Numbered from the stretch's first letter, positions 17,817 through 26,036 are shown. The stretch is DNA of 38,567 nt from an uncultured Acetatifactor sp. (GCA_949840935.1 CATKXX010000028.1:1-38567), one strand, 5' to 3'. The notes: generated from the sequence alone by a model not told the origin. Numbers and translations are program-made.

Positions 17817-19028
17817 TTACATGGTTTCCCTGAGCCTTTTCATCATTGACTGGAACCGTTCCTCCCGGCGCAGCTCCGAAAGACAATCATCCTGCTCCAT
17901 CCCCTTCAGCACGCTCTGCCTGATCTCGACGCAGGGCTGCAGCTGCATTTTTTCTGCAGAGAAGGCGGGATAAAAAAGTGTCTGATTGGGCAGGTTCACA
18001 CCTCTTATCAACCGTTCCATGAATTCCTCCAGATAGTCTAACGCCTCCTGCTTCCTTCCCAGCCGCAGGTATACCTCCGCTATAACCCCTGCCCCCATGC
18101 CGCCGCCCACGCCAAACAACTCCTCCTGTCTGCGGAAGATATCACAGATTTCCAGGCTCTTTTCCCTGTCAAACCCCATATTGTCCCCAAGCATTATCAT
18201 GAGGCAGGTCTGTATATCGTTGACACGTTTATACAGATTTTGCTGCACTGTCTCCAAAGCCTTTTCATACTCTCCCTTTTTCTGGTACAGCTGTACCCAA
18301 TGCAGGGTAAAGTCCGCCGTGTTTACAAGGGTTTTCTCCAACAGCATCTCCGCCCTGTCCAGATGGTTATCCGCAAGCTCCAGTGTGATCAGCATAGAAA
18401 TTGCGGGCAGATAATACGGCGACTCGCCTGCCGCATAAATCGCGCCTGCCAGCTCCTTTTTGCGCTTCTTCCAGCGTTCCCTGTCCTGTGCTGCTTTCCC
18501 GTCCTGCACTGTTTCCCCGGCCTGTACTGCTTTTTCGCCCTGCACTGTTTCCCCGGCCTGTACTGCTTTCCCGCCCTGCACTGTTTCCCCCGCCTGTACT
18601 GCTTTCCCGTCCTGCACTGTTTCCCCCGCCCGGGCATCAGATGGGCTGTTCATCTCAAAAAGGGAATACACCGCTATGGCGCTGAATTTCAGGGAAGCGG
18701 AAGAAGGGTAATTGTGCAGAAGCTGCTCCAGCCGTTCTTCCGCCTCCGCCCCCTTTCCCTCTCTCACCATGCCGATGATCTCCGTCATATATTGTCCCTG
18801 CTTTTCCTCCGTCAACGTTTCCTCATAGGACAAAAGCGTATCTACATCTGTCCCAAGCGCCCTCGCAAGCGGACAGAGCATGGCGATGTCGGGGCAGGAG
18901 CTGTCCGTCTCCCACTTGCTGACAGCCGGGGCCGACACCCCCAGCATATCCGCCAGCTGCTCCTGCGTCAGCTTCCTGGCCCTGCGCATCTCCATGATCC
19001 TGCTGCCCATTTTGATATCTGTCATCAT
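17817..19028 (-). CDS. XRE-family regulator with internal 12-residue repeats and TPR-like tail
   Basis: Probable transcription regulator. An XRE helix-turn-helix occupies residues 12-68 (TQEQLADMLGVSAPAVSKWE is the core). A helical linker follows and then four tandem copies of a 12-residue unit, AGETVQxxKAVQ, at residues 134-181 (bases 18486-18629), differing only at one or two positions. The remaining 220 residues are helical and TPR-like. The repeat block is hydrophilic and interrupts what looks like the first helical pair of the TPR part, so it is probably a flexible insert created by slippage. The ATG pair at 19025/19028 follows GGAG. A promoter overlaps the terminator upstream. Such HTH-TPR proteins often sense small molecules or peptides, but none is identified here. 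Confidence 0.88.
   Translation of the reverse strand: MMTDIKMGSRIMEMRRARKLTQEQLADMLGVSAPAVSKWETDSSCPDIAMLCPLARALGTDVDTLLSYEETLTEEKQGQYMTEIIGMVREGKGAEAEERLEQLLHNYPSSASLKFSAIAVYSLFEMNSPSDARAGETVQDGKAVQAGETVQGGKAVQAGETVQGEKAVQAGETVQDGKAAQDRERWKKRKKELAGAIYAAGESPYYLPAISMLITLELADNHLDRAEMLLEKTLVNTADFTLHWVQLYQKKGEYEKALETVQQNLYKRVNDIQTCLMIMLGDNMGFDREKSLEICDIFRRQEELFGVGGGMGAGVIAEVYLRLGRKQEALDYLEEFMERLIRGVNLPNQTLFYPAFSAEKMQLQPCVEIRQSVLKGMEQDDCLSELRREERFQSMMKRLRETM
18486..18629 (-). repeat. Four tandem 36-bp coding repeats
   Basis: Four in-frame copies of a 36-bp unit encode AGETVQ followed by DG, GG, GE or DG, then KAVQ (KAAQ in the last copy). Copy number is in phase with the frame, so expansion or contraction would keep the protein readable. 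Confidence 0.9.
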
Positions 19029-19118
19029 TTACTCCATTTCTGCGCGGTCTTTTGCGCATATCAAGTTTGTGGTTGCCGCTAATTATGCCGGCTGTTCCCT
19101 TATCCGATCGGTAAATTC

Positions 19119-19147
19119 AGTATATACGGAAAAAACAGGCTCCGCAA
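19119..19147 (-). promoter_or_regulatory. Likely promoter of the XRE regulator gene
   Basis: Minus-strand TTGCGG (complement of 19142-19147) and TATACT (complement of 19119-19124) lie 17 bases apart. The -35 element falls in the loop and arm of the terminator that ends the upstream lipoprotein gene. The leader to the ATG would be about 85 bases. Confidence 0.5.
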
Positions 19148-19158
19148 TGGAGCCTGTT
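19128..19158 (-). terminator. Strong intrinsic terminator of the lipoprotein operon
   Basis: AACAGGCTCC (19134-19143) and GGAGCCTGTT (19149-19158) form a perfect 10-bp stem with a five-base loop. The minus strand continues in TTTTTTCC. It lies about 40 bases past the stop codon of the lipoprotein gene. Confidence 0.9.
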
Positions 19159-19178
19159 TCAACTATCAGGAAATATTT

Positions 19179-19193
19179 TTAACTGTCAGTTAA
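19179..19193. repeat. Perfect 7-bp dyad just past the lipoprotein stop codon
   Basis: TTAACTG, one central base, CAGTTAA. It begins five bases downstream of the lipoprotein stop codon. The size and symmetry resemble an operator, but it is not placed over the promoter at 19119-19147, so the role is unclear. Confidence 0.5.
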
Positions 19194-19198
19194 TATCA

Positions 19199-19732
19199 TC
19201 ACTCAATCCATTGAAACTCCCGCAGCTGTTCCAGGCATTCCGGATCGATATCCCCGATTTCCCCGTCCTCCAGCTTCTCCGCCGCATAGACGGTGACCTG
19301 TCCCGGCCATGTTTCCTGAATGGAATTATAGTAGATCTGTATCAGGTCGCCGCTCTCAAAAGCTTCAAAGGAGACATTGTCATTGCCCGTGCGCATCTCA
19401 CACGCGTCAATCCCGCTGAAAATAATCAGGTTCGTATCGCCCCTGCCCCGGAGATATCTGCCTGTGGACCAGGCCCCCTCCGCGGGCAGATTTCCGCTGC
19501 CCACGACACCGTCAGAGGAGTCCCCCGCCCCGCTGTCGCCGACACTGCCGGAGGAAGCCTCCTTTCCGCTGTCGCCGCCGGAGGAAGCACCCGCCCTGCT
19601 GCCGGAGGAATCCTCCGCCGTCCGCCCACAGGCGCATACGCCGAGCATGACACAGGCCAGGAACACAGCACAACACATCTTCCTTTTCACAGGCCTCATT
19701 CTGTGCGCCGCTTTTCCAAACATCCCGCCCAT
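19199..19732 (-). CDS. Small lipoprotein with Gly/Ser-rich linker
   Basis: Predicted lipoprotein of 177 residues, function unknown. The start at 19732 has GGGAGG five bases upstream; the open frame extends further 5' into the preceding gene but without a start signal. A basic stretch (MRPVKRK) and a hydrophobic core lead to VCAC, an acceptable lipobox. The next 45 residues are almost only Gly, Ser, Asp and Ala, a flexible cell-wall-spanning linker. The C-terminal ~90 residues form a compact domain without recognised motifs. It starts 31 bases after the DUF4349 stop codon and ends before a strong terminator, so it is the last gene of the unit. Cotranscription with DUF4349 suggests a joint envelope role, by inference only. 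Confidence 0.8.
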   Translation of the reverse strand: MGGMFGKAAHRMRPVKRKMCCAVFLACVMLGVCACGRTAEDSSGSRAGASSGGDSGKEASSGSVGDSGAGDSSDGVVGSGNLPAEGAWSTGRYLRGRGDTNLIIFSGIDACEMRTGNDNVSFEAFESGDLIQIYYNSIQETWPGQVTVYAAEKLEDGEIGDIDPECLEQLREFQWIE

Positions 19733-19763
19733 ACCTACCTCCCTTTTCCACATTGCCCTGTAG

Positions 19764-20825
19764 TCAACGGGCAATATCGCCGCCTTCCTTCTCCCGGGGG
19801 CTCTCATCCGGCTCCTTACCCTGTCCCTTCGGCTCCTTACGCTGTCCCTTCGCCGCCTTCCTGGCGGCTCTTTTCTTCCGCAGCCCTTTAAACAGCACAA
19901 TCGCCACTGCGGCGGCTGCCGCCCAGAGCGCCAGATAGGGAATATGGATTACAAACCAGATGACGCCCTCCCTGACACCATTCCCGATGGACTTTATGCT
20001 GTCAACAAAGCCCTCCGCAATCCTCTGCAGATCCGTCCTCTCCTCCACGGGAGTCAGCTCCTTCACCTCGGCAAGGTTCAGATGTACCGTGCTGTAGTCC
20101 ACCTGGTTATCTATGATGCGAAGCTTGGATTCCATGCTTTCCAGGTAATAACGCACATCGGAAAGCCGCTCCTCCAGCGCAATCATATCCTCCACCGTTT
20201 CCGCCTTCTCCAACAGCTCCAGCAGCCTCGTCTGCTCCGCCTTCAACGTGTCCCTGCGGCTCTCCATGTCCACATAAGACAGGGTGACGTCCTCCACACT
20301 GTCAGACCGCCTGACCACATTCCCGATCTCGGACATATCCTGTAAAAAGCCGTTCAGGGAAGACGCAGGGATCCGAATCGTCAGGTTTGCCCAGCGCGAA
20401 GAACGAGAGGAAGAATAACTGCTGCCGTTATAGGTTTCCAGATTTTCTATGTAGCCGCCCATAGCCTGGATCTGCGTCTCCAGCTCGGCCATCATCCGGT
20501 CGAATTCCTTGGTTTCCATCTCCAGCTCCACTGTCTGGATCAGCTTCCTGTCCTGGGGCAGCCCGATATCGCCGTCTGCGTCTCCTGATTTTGGCTCCCC
20601 CGCCACACCCTCCGAAGCACGGGCGCCGCTTTCCGCCCCCCCATACGATTCCTCATAGACTGCCCCGCCTGCCGCAGCGTCCGCCGCATAGGAAGGGGAT
20701 GCGCTGTTATACTGTGCGGCCGCCGGCACAGCGCTTTCCCCCGCGGAACCGCAGCCGATAAACAGCACTGCCGATACCGCCATTGCCGTCAATACCTGTA
20801 ATAAAGTCCTGCTCTTCTTCATCAT
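19764..20825 (-). CDS. DUF4349-domain lipoprotein
   Basis: Envelope protein of the DUF4349 family, function unknown. The signal sequence ends in the lipobox FIGC (lipidated Cys25). Residues 30-85 are low-complexity Ala/Gly/Ser. The DUF4349 region starts near KLIQTVELEMETKEFDRMM and continues through a long coiled coil (about 195-250). A single membrane segment (about 300-325, YLALWAAAAAVAIVLF) precedes a very basic tail. The protein would thus be held by a lipid at one end and a membrane helix at the other. GGAGG sits five bases before the ATG. It follows the metalloprotease gene after 65 bases. Confidence 0.9.
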   Translation of the reverse strand: MMKKSRTLLQVLTAMAVSAVLFIGCGSAGESAVPAAAQYNSASPSYAADAAAGGAVYEESYGGAESGARASEGVAGEPKSGDADGDIGLPQDRKLIQTVELEMETKEFDRMMAELETQIQAMGGYIENLETYNGSSYSSSRSSRWANLTIRIPASSLNGFLQDMSEIGNVVRRSDSVEDVTLSYVDMESRRDTLKAEQTRLLELLEKAETVEDMIALEERLSDVRYYLESMESKLRIIDNQVDYSTVHLNLAEVKELTPVEERTDLQRIAEGFVDSIKSIGNGVREGVIWFVIHIPYLALWAAAAAVAIVLFKGLRKKRAARKAAKGQRKEPKGQGKEPDESPREKEGGDIAR

Positions 20826-20890
20826 CCCATCCTCCCGTCACAGTTGTATCGCTCTGTTTTCAAACTGCCCTTCACTGTAACAGACGGATT

Positions 20891-23809
20891 TTACTGGAAA
20901 AGGTTCTCGATTTTCATAAATTTATCTTCTTCCGCTTTGATCTTCTGCGCATTTCCCACCACACACAGGTTATCCTCCGCCAGAAAGGCCCTGATATATT
21001 CCGCCAGGGAGCGGATGGTCTCAGGCGTTGCAGAAAGGATCTCATCCCGCTCCTTCTGCTGCATTTCCAGAGTGATACCCGTCATATACGCGCTCAGGGC
21101 CTGCAGCCCCTTTGCCGCAGGATTCCTGGGCATGTCCAGCTCGCTGACTGCGCCGATGATATACTGGGTCATGGTGCGCTCGTCCGCCTCAAAGGCCGCA
21201 ACGGCGTCCGCCGCCTTCTCATAGACCTCCAGCGTCCTGCCCAGGTTCGGATCCCGGTAGGATACAAAGAAACACTCCCCCGACTTGCCAAAGGCACACA
21301 TACAGCCGTAAGCCCCGCCCTTCACACGGACATTCATCCAGAGATACTCGTAGCCCTCTATGACCTTCAGCACCTTAAGCGCCCCCTGGTAAGGCAGGCC
21401 CTTTCTGCGGAAATTTCCCGCACGGCACACATACTGTACCTGGCCGGAGGTCATAAAGCCCTCGTTCCGTTTCACAGCCACAGGGACGTAATCCTCTCTC
21501 TCTACCCGGCAGGTATACAGCCTTTCCCTCAACGCCGCTACCGGCTCCTCCAGCCGGCCAATCTCCCGGCGGTCTCCCACGAAATCCACCATCAGGTTCT
21601 CCGGCCGGAAGATCATCCGGGCCAGCGTCTGCAGCTTTTCGCACAGCCGTCCCTTCTCCGCCTCAAAGTCCTGCACCAGTCCGGCCGTCAGACGGTAGAA
21701 GGGGACGCCGGAAATGATTTCGCTGACCGCCCCCGAAACGCTGCCGTAGGACATGGCCCTGCCCACCGCCACATTGTGTCCCGCGGAGATCATCTGGGCC
21801 TGCATCCTGGACTTTCCCTCCGCCAGGATTTCCAGCAGCCTTTTCGTATCCGTAAAGTCGCTGGTCAGAAGAATCTCGCCGATCAGCTCCAGGGCCTTGG
21901 CCAGGTTTTGATACAGTACCTTCGTCTTAATCTCCAGAGTCAGGGTATACCTGTCCGGATCCTCCACACGGGAGTAGGCATTATTTACCGCCGCCATGCC
22001 TCCTGTCACCAGGTTCATCTCATGAAACAGATCCCCGTATGCATAATGCTCCGTATTCAAAAGCCCCAGGCAGCCCTTCAGGATCCCGATATAGGGGAAA
22101 TACTCCTCCGGGATTTCCCGGCACCGGAAGATTAGCCGCAGATAGCCGATGCCGTTGGTCTCAATGTCGTGATACAGCAGGGGCGTCCCGGCCACTGTCC
22201 TCTCCTCGTTGCAAAAGCCTTCCGCCTCCTTTTTCATGTCTTCCCGGGTGAGCAGGGGAAGCTTCGCCAGATCCTCCGGGGAGTCCTCCTTTTCCTGGAA
22301 GGCATTCAACGCCGCGAAGGTTTCCTCCACCTGCCGCAGTTCCCCAGCGCTCATGGAGGCCTTCTTCTCCGCAAGGGACACCTTCAGGGCCTCCTCCCTC
22401 TGCAGGCCAAGGCCGGCCTTCGGCTTCAGTATGATCACCGCCCGATGGGGATTGTCCAGCAGATATTCCTGCACCAGCTTCTCGAAATACCCTGTCCTCA
22501 CCTGCTTTTTCAGGAATTCAAAGGTTGCCTCGGCCTCGATATGGATAAAGGGCTTTTTCTCATCATAAAGCCAGCTGTCCAGAATCTGAAGCCCGTACAT
22601 CAGCCCCCTGGGATAAGAACCGAAATCTGCCTCCCGGTACTTGAATTCATAGTAATTTATCCCTGCCAGCAGGGCCTTTTCGTCAAAGCCCTTTTCCACC
22701 AGCCCTGAGAGCACCTGCCGGATAATATTCAGGAACTGCTGCTCCTTTTCCACGGAAGTGTCCTTGGCGATCACGCTGAAATAGGGCTGTCTGATTCCGT
22801 TCTCATAAATGCTGTATACATCCCTGCCCACGCCGGCCTCCACCAGAGCCTGCTTTAACGGCGCGCCGGGCGCGGAGCAGAGGGCATAATCCAGGATCTG
22901 GAACGCCAGATACAGCTCCCTGTCCAGGCTGTCCCCCACAGAAAGATTCCAGGAGAGGAAGGTATTCTCCTCCTCGTCCTCTCCCTCGTTTACAGGATAT
23001 TCCTTCACCCTCCTGCCCGGCTCCGCAAAGGGCTCCTCCTTCCCTATGGCGGAGTCAATCTCCAGGGGCTCAAAGGCGGACAGATAATGCTCGTCCAGAA
23101 AGGCCAGCTTCTCCGCCATATCCATATTGCCATAGAGGTAGATGTAGCTGTTAGAGGGATGGTAATACCTCCTGTGGAAATCCAGGAACTGCTCGTAAGT
23201 GAGCTCCGGTATCGCCTCGGGATCCCCCCCGGACTCACAGCCATAGGGCGTATGGGGATAGAGGGCGCTTGTGATCTCCCTCTCCAGCACATCATCCGGG
23301 GAGGAAAACGCTCCCTTCATCTCATTGTAGACCACCCCGTTGATAGAGAGTGTCCCCTCCTCATCCGTCTCGTAATGCCATCCCTCCTGCCGGAAAATGG
23401 ATTCATTTTTATAGATGTTGGGATAAAAGACGGCGTCCAGATAGACATGCATGAGATTCTGAAAATCCTTGTCATGGCAGCTTGCCACGGGATAAATGGT
23501 CTTGTCCGGGTAAGTCATGGCATTCAGGAACGTATTCAGCGACCCCTTTACCAGCTCCACGAAGGGATCCTTCACCGGAAATTCCCTGGAGCCGCAGAGT
23601 ACGGAATGCTCCAGGATATGGGCCACGCCTGTGGAATCCTTCGGCGGGGTGCGGAACCCGATATAAAACACCTTGTTTTCGTCGTCGTTTTCCAAGAGGG
23701 CTATCCTGGCGCCTGTTTTCTTATGACGCACCAGATAACTCATGCTCTTGATATCCTTGATCTCTCTCTTTTCCATCACTTCATAAGCGGACAATTCTTC
23801 CACTCTCAT
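20891..23809 (-). CDS. PreP-type insulinase-family zinc metalloprotease
   Basis: M16-family peptidase of the presequence protease (M16C) type, expected to degrade short peptides inside a closed two-halved chamber. It has 972 residues, the usual full length. The inverted zinc motif HILEH is at residues 64-68 with the following SVLCGSREF typical of this branch. The third zinc ligand is expected in NEMKGAFSSP, where the glutamate follows Asn. The C-terminal half has the related inactive M16 domains. The ATG at 23809 has GGAGG seven bases upstream; a TTG two codons earlier is less likely. It has no signal peptide, so it is cytoplasmic. A short hairpin lies in the spacer before it. Confidence 0.95.
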   Translation of the reverse strand: MRVEELSAYEVMEKREIKDIKSMSYLVRHKKTGARIALLENDDENKVFYIGFRTPPKDSTGVAHILEHSVLCGSREFPVKDPFVELVKGSLNTFLNAMTYPDKTIYPVASCHDKDFQNLMHVYLDAVFYPNIYKNESIFRQEGWHYETDEEGTLSINGVVYNEMKGAFSSPDDVLEREITSALYPHTPYGCESGGDPEAIPELTYEQFLDFHRRYYHPSNSYIYLYGNMDMAEKLAFLDEHYLSAFEPLEIDSAIGKEEPFAEPGRRVKEYPVNEGEDEEENTFLSWNLSVGDSLDRELYLAFQILDYALCSAPGAPLKQALVEAGVGRDVYSIYENGIRQPYFSVIAKDTSVEKEQQFLNIIRQVLSGLVEKGFDEKALLAGINYYEFKYREADFGSYPRGLMYGLQILDSWLYDEKKPFIHIEAEATFEFLKKQVRTGYFEKLVQEYLLDNPHRAVIILKPKAGLGLQREEALKVSLAEKKASMSAGELRQVEETFAALNAFQEKEDSPEDLAKLPLLTREDMKKEAEGFCNEERTVAGTPLLYHDIETNGIGYLRLIFRCREIPEEYFPYIGILKGCLGLLNTEHYAYGDLFHEMNLVTGGMAAVNNAYSRVEDPDRYTLTLEIKTKVLYQNLAKALELIGEILLTSDFTDTKRLLEILAEGKSRMQAQMISAGHNVAVGRAMSYGSVSGAVSEIISGVPFYRLTAGLVQDFEAEKGRLCEKLQTLARMIFRPENLMVDFVGDRREIGRLEEPVAALRERLYTCRVEREDYVPVAVKRNEGFMTSGQVQYVCRAGNFRRKGLPYQGALKVLKVIEGYEYLWMNVRVKGGAYGCMCAFGKSGECFFVSYRDPNLGRTLEVYEKAADAVAAFEADERTMTQYIIGAVSELDMPRNPAAKGLQALSAYMTGITLEMQQKERDEILSATPETIRSLAEYIRAFLAEDNLCVVGNAQKIKAEEDKFMKIENLFQ

Positions 23810-23833
23810 TTCCAATCCTCCTGCAATCTTTTT

Positions 23834-23860
23834 CCAGAGCGTGTTTGAAAAATGCTCTGG
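23834..23860. repeat. Intercistronic hairpin with a dispersed-repeat core
   Basis: CCAGAGC (23834-23840) and GCTCTGG (23854-23860) flank GTGTTTGAAAAAT. There is no U-tract in either direction. The core, GCGTGTTTGAAAAATGCT, recurs with one change at about 34348-34365, which suggests a small repeated palindrome and not a terminator. Confidence 0.55.
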
Positions 23861-23864
23861 TACA

Positions 23865-24287
23865 CTACAGCCCCATCAGCGCCAGCTTGCTGACGGACAG
23901 CTCCTGTATGACAAGCCCCCTTCTCTCCTTCTCCGCCACGGTAAGCTCCACCAGCTCGTCAATGGTCATGTCTTTTGTTACATACCCCTTTTTCTTCCTG
24001 CCCAGGAGGCTCGTCCTCTCCTCGATGACGCTCACTTTGACCCTGGCCTTCATATGCCTGTAGGTCTGCACCAGGAATTTCTCCTTTTCCAGGTAATACA
24101 AATGGGTTTCCAGGGTATCCTCCCTGTCCGCCTCCGGTAAAATATAGCGTTCCACGATCATGCGGAATTTAAACAGGATGTCCTCGGCCTCCAACAGCTC
24201 TCCGATGGTATATCTGCTCCCCACATAAAGCCTGGCGGTATCCTGCATACTGTATTTATAGTCCTCATAGGTTTTCTTCTGCATCAT
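23865..24287 (-). CDS. Conserved-looking protein of unknown function
   Basis: I do not recognise this family. The 140 residues are soluble, highly charged and mostly helical, with no signal peptide, membrane segment or cysteine. The N-terminal part (KKTYEDYKYSMQDTARLY) and a basic middle (SLLGRKKKGYVTKDMTIDEL) stand out. The start is at 24287, with GAGG six bases upstream; an ATG follows at once at 24284. The start overlaps the 3' end of the sigma-like gene by 23 bases, so the two are translationally linked, and this protein may act with it. That link is inference from the overlap alone. Confidence 0.75.
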   Translation of the reverse strand: MMQKKTYEDYKYSMQDTARLYVGSRYTIGELLEAEDILFKFRMIVERYILPEADREDTLETHLYYLEKEKFLVQTYRHMKARVKVSVIEERTSLLGRKKKGYVTKDMTIDELVELTVAEKERRGLVIQELSVSKLALMGL

Positions 24288-25038
24288 CGATATCCTCAAT
24301 CTTATATCCGCTCATACGCATGGCGTCCCGTATGCTCTCCATGGAAAGCCCCGTCTCCTGCGCAAGCTCCCCGGGCGTCACCTTCCGGTGCAGCTCGCGG
24401 GCAAGCTCTCTCGCCTGATCCGCCACCCGGTTCACCTGTCTCGCCACCTTGCGATCCGTCTTCTGATTGGACGCATTCTCCTGTATATACTCCTCCATGG
24501 CGTTCATGACCATCCTGACGAGCATGCCCTGGGCCTCCTCCGGCTTCTCCAGGCTGCCCAGCATACCGGTTCCAAAGGTCAGGGCGAGATTTCCCTCCCC
24601 GACCAGATCCTCCAGAAGCACGCCCTGGCCCGTATAAAGCTTTGCAATGTCCGCCACATCCTTCAGATAGATTTCCACCAGCTTTGCCTGGGCATCCGCC
24701 TCCCCGGCCATGGCCGCAATGGTATAGCCTTCCACCTGCCCCTGGCTGTATGCGGGCAGCCCTTCCAGCTCCTCCATATAGGCCCGGAGGTAGTCCCGCT
24801 CCTCCTCTGTCAGCTCCTCCTCCGCGTCCACCGGCTCACCGATTCCGATCTTCTGCTTTCTCAGGTAATCAAAGACCATGCCCAGCTGTTCTTCCCCCAG
24901 CTCCAGCTCCTGAAAAGCCTCCCTGACCTGTTCCTCGCTGATACAGCTCCCCTGCACCCTTGCCTGCTGTTTTACCTGCTCCAGGGTCCTGGCAAACCAT
25001 AATTCTTTTCCGCGGGTCCCTTCCTCACGATCTTCCAT
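24265..25038 (-). CDS. Sigma-70-like protein lacking regions 2.3/2.4 and 4
   Basis: Protein of 257 residues that looks like parts of a primary-type sigma factor. Residues 16-66 resemble region 1.1, and RDYLRAYMEELEGLP (81-95) resembles region 1.2. Residues 107-160 resemble regions 2.1-2.2, which bind core RNA polymerase (AKLVEIYLKDVADIAKLY, then LLEDLVGEGNLAL). The aromatic promoter-melting and -10-reading segment (2.3-2.4) is missing; residues 160-190 are a different helical stretch. A region-3-like segment follows (KVTPGELAQETGLSMESIRD, 219-238), and the protein stops without region 4. It could bind core polymerase without recognising promoters, as an anti- or pseudo-sigma. AAGAGGAGG precedes the ATG. 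Confidence 0.75.
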   Translation of the reverse strand: MEDREEGTRGKELWFARTLEQVKQQARVQGSCISEEQVREAFQELELGEEQLGMVFDYLRKQKIGIGEPVDAEEELTEEERDYLRAYMEELEGLPAYSQGQVEGYTIAAMAGEADAQAKLVEIYLKDVADIAKLYTGQGVLLEDLVGEGNLALTFGTGMLGSLEKPEEAQGMLVRMVMNAMEEYIQENASNQKTDRKVARQVNRVADQARELARELHRKVTPGELAQETGLSMESIRDAMRMSGYKIEDIDDAEENL

Positions 25039-25184
25039 ATTCCTCCTCTTTTCCGTTCCGCCCGGGCGGCCTTCCTACCGGCACCTGCTTTGCAGCATTC
25101 CCGCTCAGGCGGTAATTCCCACACCGCCCTATGTGCAGACGCCCACACGCAGTCTGCAAATCACCATGCAGCTGAACAGCCATC
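25039..25184. other. GC-rich hairpin-rich spacer
   Basis: This 146-base gap between the rhomboid-like gene and the sigma-like gene has a chain of short stems: GCAGAC/GTCTGC, GGCGGT/ACCGCC, CTGC/GCAG and the perfect 12-bp palindrome CCGCCCGGGCGG (25058-25069), just before the ribosome site. No U-tract and no clear promoter are seen. It may be a structured leader. Confidence 0.45.
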
Positions 25185-26036
25185 CTATTTTACATGTGTA
25201 TGCGTAAACAAATGCTGCTGACAGTACTCGTAATTCCCGTTGCACTTGGAGCAGAAACGAAATTCCAGCGTCGGGTCGTCCTCGTCCGTCCTGCCGCAGA
25301 CAGCACATTTATGCTTTGTGATCCTGGGATTGCGCTTGATATCGTGCTTAAATTCCGCCCGCCGCTTCATCTGCCTCGGCGACATATGGATATGGCTCCT
25401 GGTGGTAAAGAAGAAGATCACGAAATTCAGCAGCGAGGAAGCGATGGCGATCCGCGTCACCAGGCTGCCCGCAAACAAAAATTCCAACGCCAGGATCACC
25501 CCGTAGATAATTCCCATCCACTTGACCTTGACAGGAACCACAAACATCAGCAGCACCTGGACATTCGGGAAGGTAGCCGCGAAAGCCAGGAAGATGGACA
25601 TATTGATATAGTAGGTGCTGAAAAACAGGGAACCCATGCTGGAAACATAGGCCGCCACCTCCCCGCTCATCCCGCCCCCGATCAGATACTGCGCTCCCAG
25701 CCATACAAAGCTGCCGATCACGGTAAACAGCATACCCGACAGCAGGTAGACATTATAGCGCCATGTCCCCCAGGTCCTCTCCAGGGATGTACCGATGCTG
25801 TAATAGAAGTACAGCATGATCAGAGTCAGTATATCCGGGGAACCGGGCGGCACGATGATCCAGGTAAAGATCCGCCAGACCTGCCCGTGCAGGATCTTAT
25901 AGGGATCCAGCGTCAGGTACAGCAGGAAATTCCCGTTGATCAGCTCGATCACATAACCCACCACATAACAGAGGATCAATACCAGCGACAGGTTCCTGAT
26001 GGCATATTTTCCGAATTTCTTTTCCCATTTGCTCAT
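25185..26036 (-). CDS. Rhomboid-like membrane protein with C-terminal zinc ribbon
   Basis: Membrane protein of the rhomboid superfamily. The first loop has the WR motif (VWRIFTWII, residues 53-61), and SLERTWGTWRYNVYLLSG (84-101) matches the family's Glu-x-x-x-Gly-x-x-Arg segment before a membrane helix. About six hydrophobic segments are seen up to residue 210. A GGGMSG stretch (S124) is at the position of the catalytic Ser motif, but the last membrane helix (RIAIASSLLNFVIFFF) has no His, so it may be an inactive rhomboid. The tail has CAVCG (C244, C247) and FCSKC (C262, C265), with C272/H275, a zinc ribbon. The start at 26036 follows AAAGGA. It is divergent from the activase gene. Confidence 0.78.
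   Translation of the reverse strand: MSKWEKKFGKYAIRNLSLVLILCYVVGYVIELINGNFLLYLTLDPYKILHGQVWRIFTWIIVPPGSPDILTLIMLYFYYSIGTSLERTWGTWRYNVYLLSGMLFTVIGSFVWLGAQYLIGGGMSGEVAAYVSSMGSLFFSTYYINMSIFLAFAATFPNVQVLLMFVVPVKVKWMGIIYGVILALEFLFAGSLVTRIAIASSLLNFVIFFFTTRSHIHMSPRQMKRRAEFKHDIKRNPRITKHKCAVCGRTDEDDPTLEFRFCSKCNGNYEYCQQHLFTHTHVK

Noticed and set aside
18481..18640. Repeat block considered as a CRISPR array
   Set aside because: The repeats are directly adjacent without spacers and encode an in-frame protein repeat.
20783..22135. 450-codon plus-strand frame opposite the metalloprotease gene
   Set aside because: Shadow of the minus-strand M16 gene; composition and lack of a start signal argue against coding.
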